Shown here in pieces: positions 34,027-36,309 of a stretch of 36,309 nt of DNA. Each line of letters starts with the position of its first letter. Position 1 is the first letter of the stretch. Position numbers and translations under genes: made by a program. The stretch spans positions 1 to 36,309 of the forward strand of contig CAMGCK010000015.1 in NCBI GenBank assembly GCA_946040795.1. Reading direction: 5' to 3'. Source of the stretch: an uncultured Lachnospiraceae bacterium (GTDB lineage Bacteria; Bacillota; Clostridia; Lachnospirales; Lachnospiraceae). The notes below the pieces were generated by a model. It had not been told where the DNA came from, made no database searches, and worked only from the letters and a program-made list of their open reading frames with translations.

Positions 34027-34058
34027 ACACAACGCAGAGGTAGGACTGCATTTTGTGT
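34027..34058 (+). promoter_or_regulatory. Imperfect hairpin between the AAA gene and glnN
   Basis: ACACAA (34027-34032) pairs with TTGTGT (34053-34058) and GCAG with CTGC inside, with a bulge. No U tract follows, so it is unlikely to be a terminator; a small second hairpin (CCCT-GATAG-AGGG) overlaps the glnN ribosome binding site region. No promoter pair is evident in this 79-bp gap. Confidence 0.3.
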
Positions 34059-34097
34059 GAATCAACACTGTAAGTCCTCCCTGATAGAGGGAGAAAA

Positions 34098-36197
34098 ATG
34101 AATCAGATCAATAATTATTTCGGTGAAATGGTTTTTGACGACCGCGAGATGCAGAAGCGTCTCATTCCGGAAGTTTACGCAGCCATTCACCGTACCACGG
34201 CGGAAGGACATCGTCTGGATCTGCGTGTCGCAAACGCAGTGGCTTCCGCCATGCGTGACTGGGCGCTGGAAAAGGGGGCAACTCATTATACTCACTGGTT
34301 CCAGCCGATGACCGGCGTTACCGCTGAAAAGCACGACAGTTTTGTGGAACCCGGTAAAAACGGCGGCGTTCTGTTGGAGTTTTCCGGAAAGGAACTCATT
34401 CAGGGTGAGCCCGATGCTTCATCCTTCCCGTCCGGCGGTCTCCGCGCAACCTTTGAAGCCCGCGGCTATACTGTATGGGACGCAACTTCTTATGCGTTCA
34501 TTAAGGACGGCACCCTGTGCATCCCGACCGCATTCTGTTCCTTCAACGGAGATGCCCTGGATCAGAAGACACCGCTTCTTCGTTCCATGGAGTCTTTGAA
34601 CAAACAGGCGCTCCGCATCATGAAGCTGTTCGGAAATGACGATGTCAAGCGTGTCACCGCATCCGTCGGCGCAGAGCAGGAGTACTTCCTGATCGACAAG
34701 GACATGTTCTTAAAGCGCAAGGACCTGGTTTACACCGGCCGCACGCTTTTTGGCGCGCGGCCGTCCAAGGGCGAGGAAATGGATGACCACTACTTTGGCG
34801 TCATCCCGCCGCGTGTGCAGGCCTTCATGAAGGATCTGAACCGTGAGCTTTGGCGCCTGGGTATCCTTGCAAAGACCGAGCACAATGAAGTGGCTCCCGG
34901 CCAGCATGAGCTTGCCTGCATTTACAGCACCGCCAGCATGGCCACAGACCAGAATCAGCTGGTCATGGAAATGATGCAGAAAATCGCAGAGGAGCACGAC
35001 CTGGTATGCCTGCTTCACGAGAAGCCTTTTGAAGGTGTCAGTGGTTCCGGTAAGCATAACAACTGGTCCATCGCCACCGATACCGGCCAGAATCTGCTGT
35101 CTCCGGGTGAGACACCGGCGCAGAATGCCCGTTTCCTGTTATTCTTTGTTGCAGTGATCCGTGCGGTCAATGAATACCAGGATCTTCTTCGTATTTCCGT
35201 TGCCGCAGCCAGCAACGACTACCGCCTGGGCGCCAGTGAAGCGCCGCCGGCTGTCATGTCCATGTTCCTGGGCTCTGAGCTGACCTCCATCCTGGAGAGT
35301 ATTGAAAATGATCAGGCTTACAATGCGGCTGAGAAGACTACGCTGAAACTTGGCGTGCATGCACTGCCGCGTTTCCAGAAGGACACGACGGACCGCAATC
35401 GTACGTCTCCGTTCGCGTTTACCGGCAATAAGTTTGAATTCCGTTCTGTGGGTTCCTCCAATTCCATCGCCTGCGCGAATATCATGCTTAATGCAGCGGT
35501 TGCCGCAGTGCTGAAGGATTTTGCCGATGAACTGGAGCAGGCATCCGATTTTGATGCTGCGCTGCATGAAATCATCAAGCGTACCATTCACGATCATAAG
35601 CGCATCATCTTCAATGATAACGGTTATGACGAGGCCTGGCTGAAGGAGGCTGTGGAAGTCCGCGGTCTGTCTAATTACAAGACCACCCCGGATGCGCTGC
35701 CCCACATGTTGGATGAGAAGAATGTGAAGATGCTGACGGATATGAAGGTCTTCAGTGAAAATGAGCTGAAGTCCCGCGTGGAAGTTCGTCTGGAAAATTA
35801 TACGAAGACTGTGGAAATTGAAGCGCGGACGATGGTCACCCTGACCCGCAAGCGTATTCTGCCGGCCGTTGAGAAGTATGTGATCATGCTGGCCGATGGT
35901 ATGGAAAAGAAGAAGCGCGTGTCCGATGCCATCAGCACGAAATATGAAGAGAAGGTCATCACCCGTCTGTCTGAATGTATGAGGGTGATGGATGAAAAGA
36001 CGGAAGAGATGCTTGTGAAGCTGGATGAGTCCTATGCGCTGCACAGCAGCTATCTGAAGGCCGCAACGCTGATCCGTGATGAGATCCTGCCGTTAATGGC
36101 GGAGCTTCGCAAGGCTGCGGATGAGGCGGAGACCATGACGGCAAAGGAATTTTGGCCGTTCCCGACATATGGAGATATTTTCTTCAGTGTGCATTGA
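34098..36197 (+). CDS. glnN: Glutamine synthetase type III
   Basis: A 699-residue enzyme that makes glutamine from glutamate, ammonia and ATP in the cytosol; the length is that of GSIII, not of the 440-470-residue GSI. GSIII-typical sequence includes THWFQPMTG (64-72), [13 protein letters not shown], the metal-binding [46 protein letters not shown] and [16 protein letters not shown]. The C-terminal 150 residues are helical and charged, as in family members. AGAGGGAG precedes ATG 34098. It follows the AAA gene by 79 bp, with no promoter pair that I could see, so it may share that transcript. No terminator is visible before the window ends. Confidence 0.96.
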   Translation: MNQINNYFGEMVFDDREMQKRLIPEVYAAIHRTTAEGHRLDLRVANAVASAMRDWALEKGATHYTHWFQPMTGVTAEKHDSFVEPGKNGGVLLEFSGKELIQGEPDASSFPSGGLRATFEARGYTVWDATSYAFIKDGTLCIPTAFCSFNGDALDQKTPLLRSMESLNKQALRIMKLFGNDDVKRVTASVGAEQEYFLIDKDMFLKRKDLVYTGRTLFGARPSKGEEMDDHYFGVIPPRVQAFMKDLNRELWRLGILAKTEHNEVAPGQHELACIYSTASMATDQNQLVMEMMQKIAEEHDLVCLLHEKPFEGVSGSGKHNNWSIATDTGQNLLSPGETPAQNARFLLFFVAVIRAVNEYQDLLRISVAAASNDYRLGASEAPPAVMSMFLGSELTSILESIENDQAYNAAEKTTLKLGVHALPRFQKDTTDRNRTSPFAFTGNKFEFRSVGSSNSIACANIMLNAAVAAVLKDFADELEQASDFDAALHEIIKRTIHDHKRIIFNDNGYDEAWLKEAVEVRGLSNYKTTPDALPHMLDEKNVKMLTDMKVFSENELKSRVEVRLENYTKTVEIEARTMVTLTRKRILPAVEKYVIMLADGMEKKKRVSDAISTKYEEKVITRLSECMRVMDEKTEEMLVKLDESYALHSSYLKAATLIRDEILPLMAELRKAADEAETMTAKEFWPFPTYGDIFFSVH

Positions 36198-36309
36198 GGC
36201 ATCCTCTCCTGCATAAACTCATAAAAAGTGTCCTTGATTTGCAAATATTGAAGATTGTAGAACGGAACTTTAGTTGAGGCTTCGTGCATCAGATTAAAAC
36301 ATACTGTTT

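Overview
The window looks like chromosomal DNA of a monoderm Firmicute, most likely a gut-type member of class Clostridia (Lachnospiraceae or a neighbour). The grounds are strong GGAGG-type ribosome binding sites, a moderately GC-rich coding style (roughly 50-55% by eye), a tandem glycine riboswitch, type III glutamine synthetase, a MetA with acetyl-CoA-type residues, and a lipoprotein-type membrane fusion protein. The genus is an inference; no rRNA or tRNA gene is present to test it.

Layout. 1-170: a 60-bp unit repeated twice, then a perfect hairpin terminator. 168-1532 (-): M20 amidohydrolase, divergent from metY (1791-3080, +). 3164-4945: pyrG behind a promoter that is followed at once by a terminator hairpin (probable attenuator). 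5027-6936: promoter, tandem glycine riboswitch, terminator and an AGCS Na+/amino-acid symporter. 7164-9364: azlC, azlD and a ferredoxin-like aldo/keto reductase. 9476-18749 (-): a ten-gene operon for an Mrp/Mbh-type cation/proton antiporter assembly with four NuoL/M/N-like subunits and no redox subunit. 19043-24066 (+), divergent from it: adaptor lipoprotein, ABC ATPase, second adaptor and FtsX/MacB-type permease. 24320-26320: metA and ilvE. 26478-27035: a low-GC GNAT acetyltransferase between two related terminators. 27347-28726 (-): MATE exporter. 28927-30461: an intact Gfo/Idh/MocA oxidoreductase followed by the decayed remnant of a second. 30622-36197: DAACS amino-acid symporter, a tandem AAA protein with a degenerate first module, and glnN.

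How the genes fit together. Much of the window concerns nitrogen and amino-acid economy: a glycine-sensing symporter, branched-chain amino-acid export (azlCD) and transamination (ilvE), methionine synthesis by the O-acetylhomoserine route (metA making the substrate of metY), a probable neutral amino-acid DAACS carrier, and glutamine synthetase. The Na+-coupled carriers could use an ion gradient maintained by the Mrp/Mbh-like assembly.

The least described parts are the antiporter operon (a complex I-like membrane arm with four pump-type subunits and no electron-input module), the second adaptor protein (a roughly 190-residue domain with a variable acidic repeat inserted at the tip of its coiled-coil hairpin), and the leader structures of metY and pyrG.
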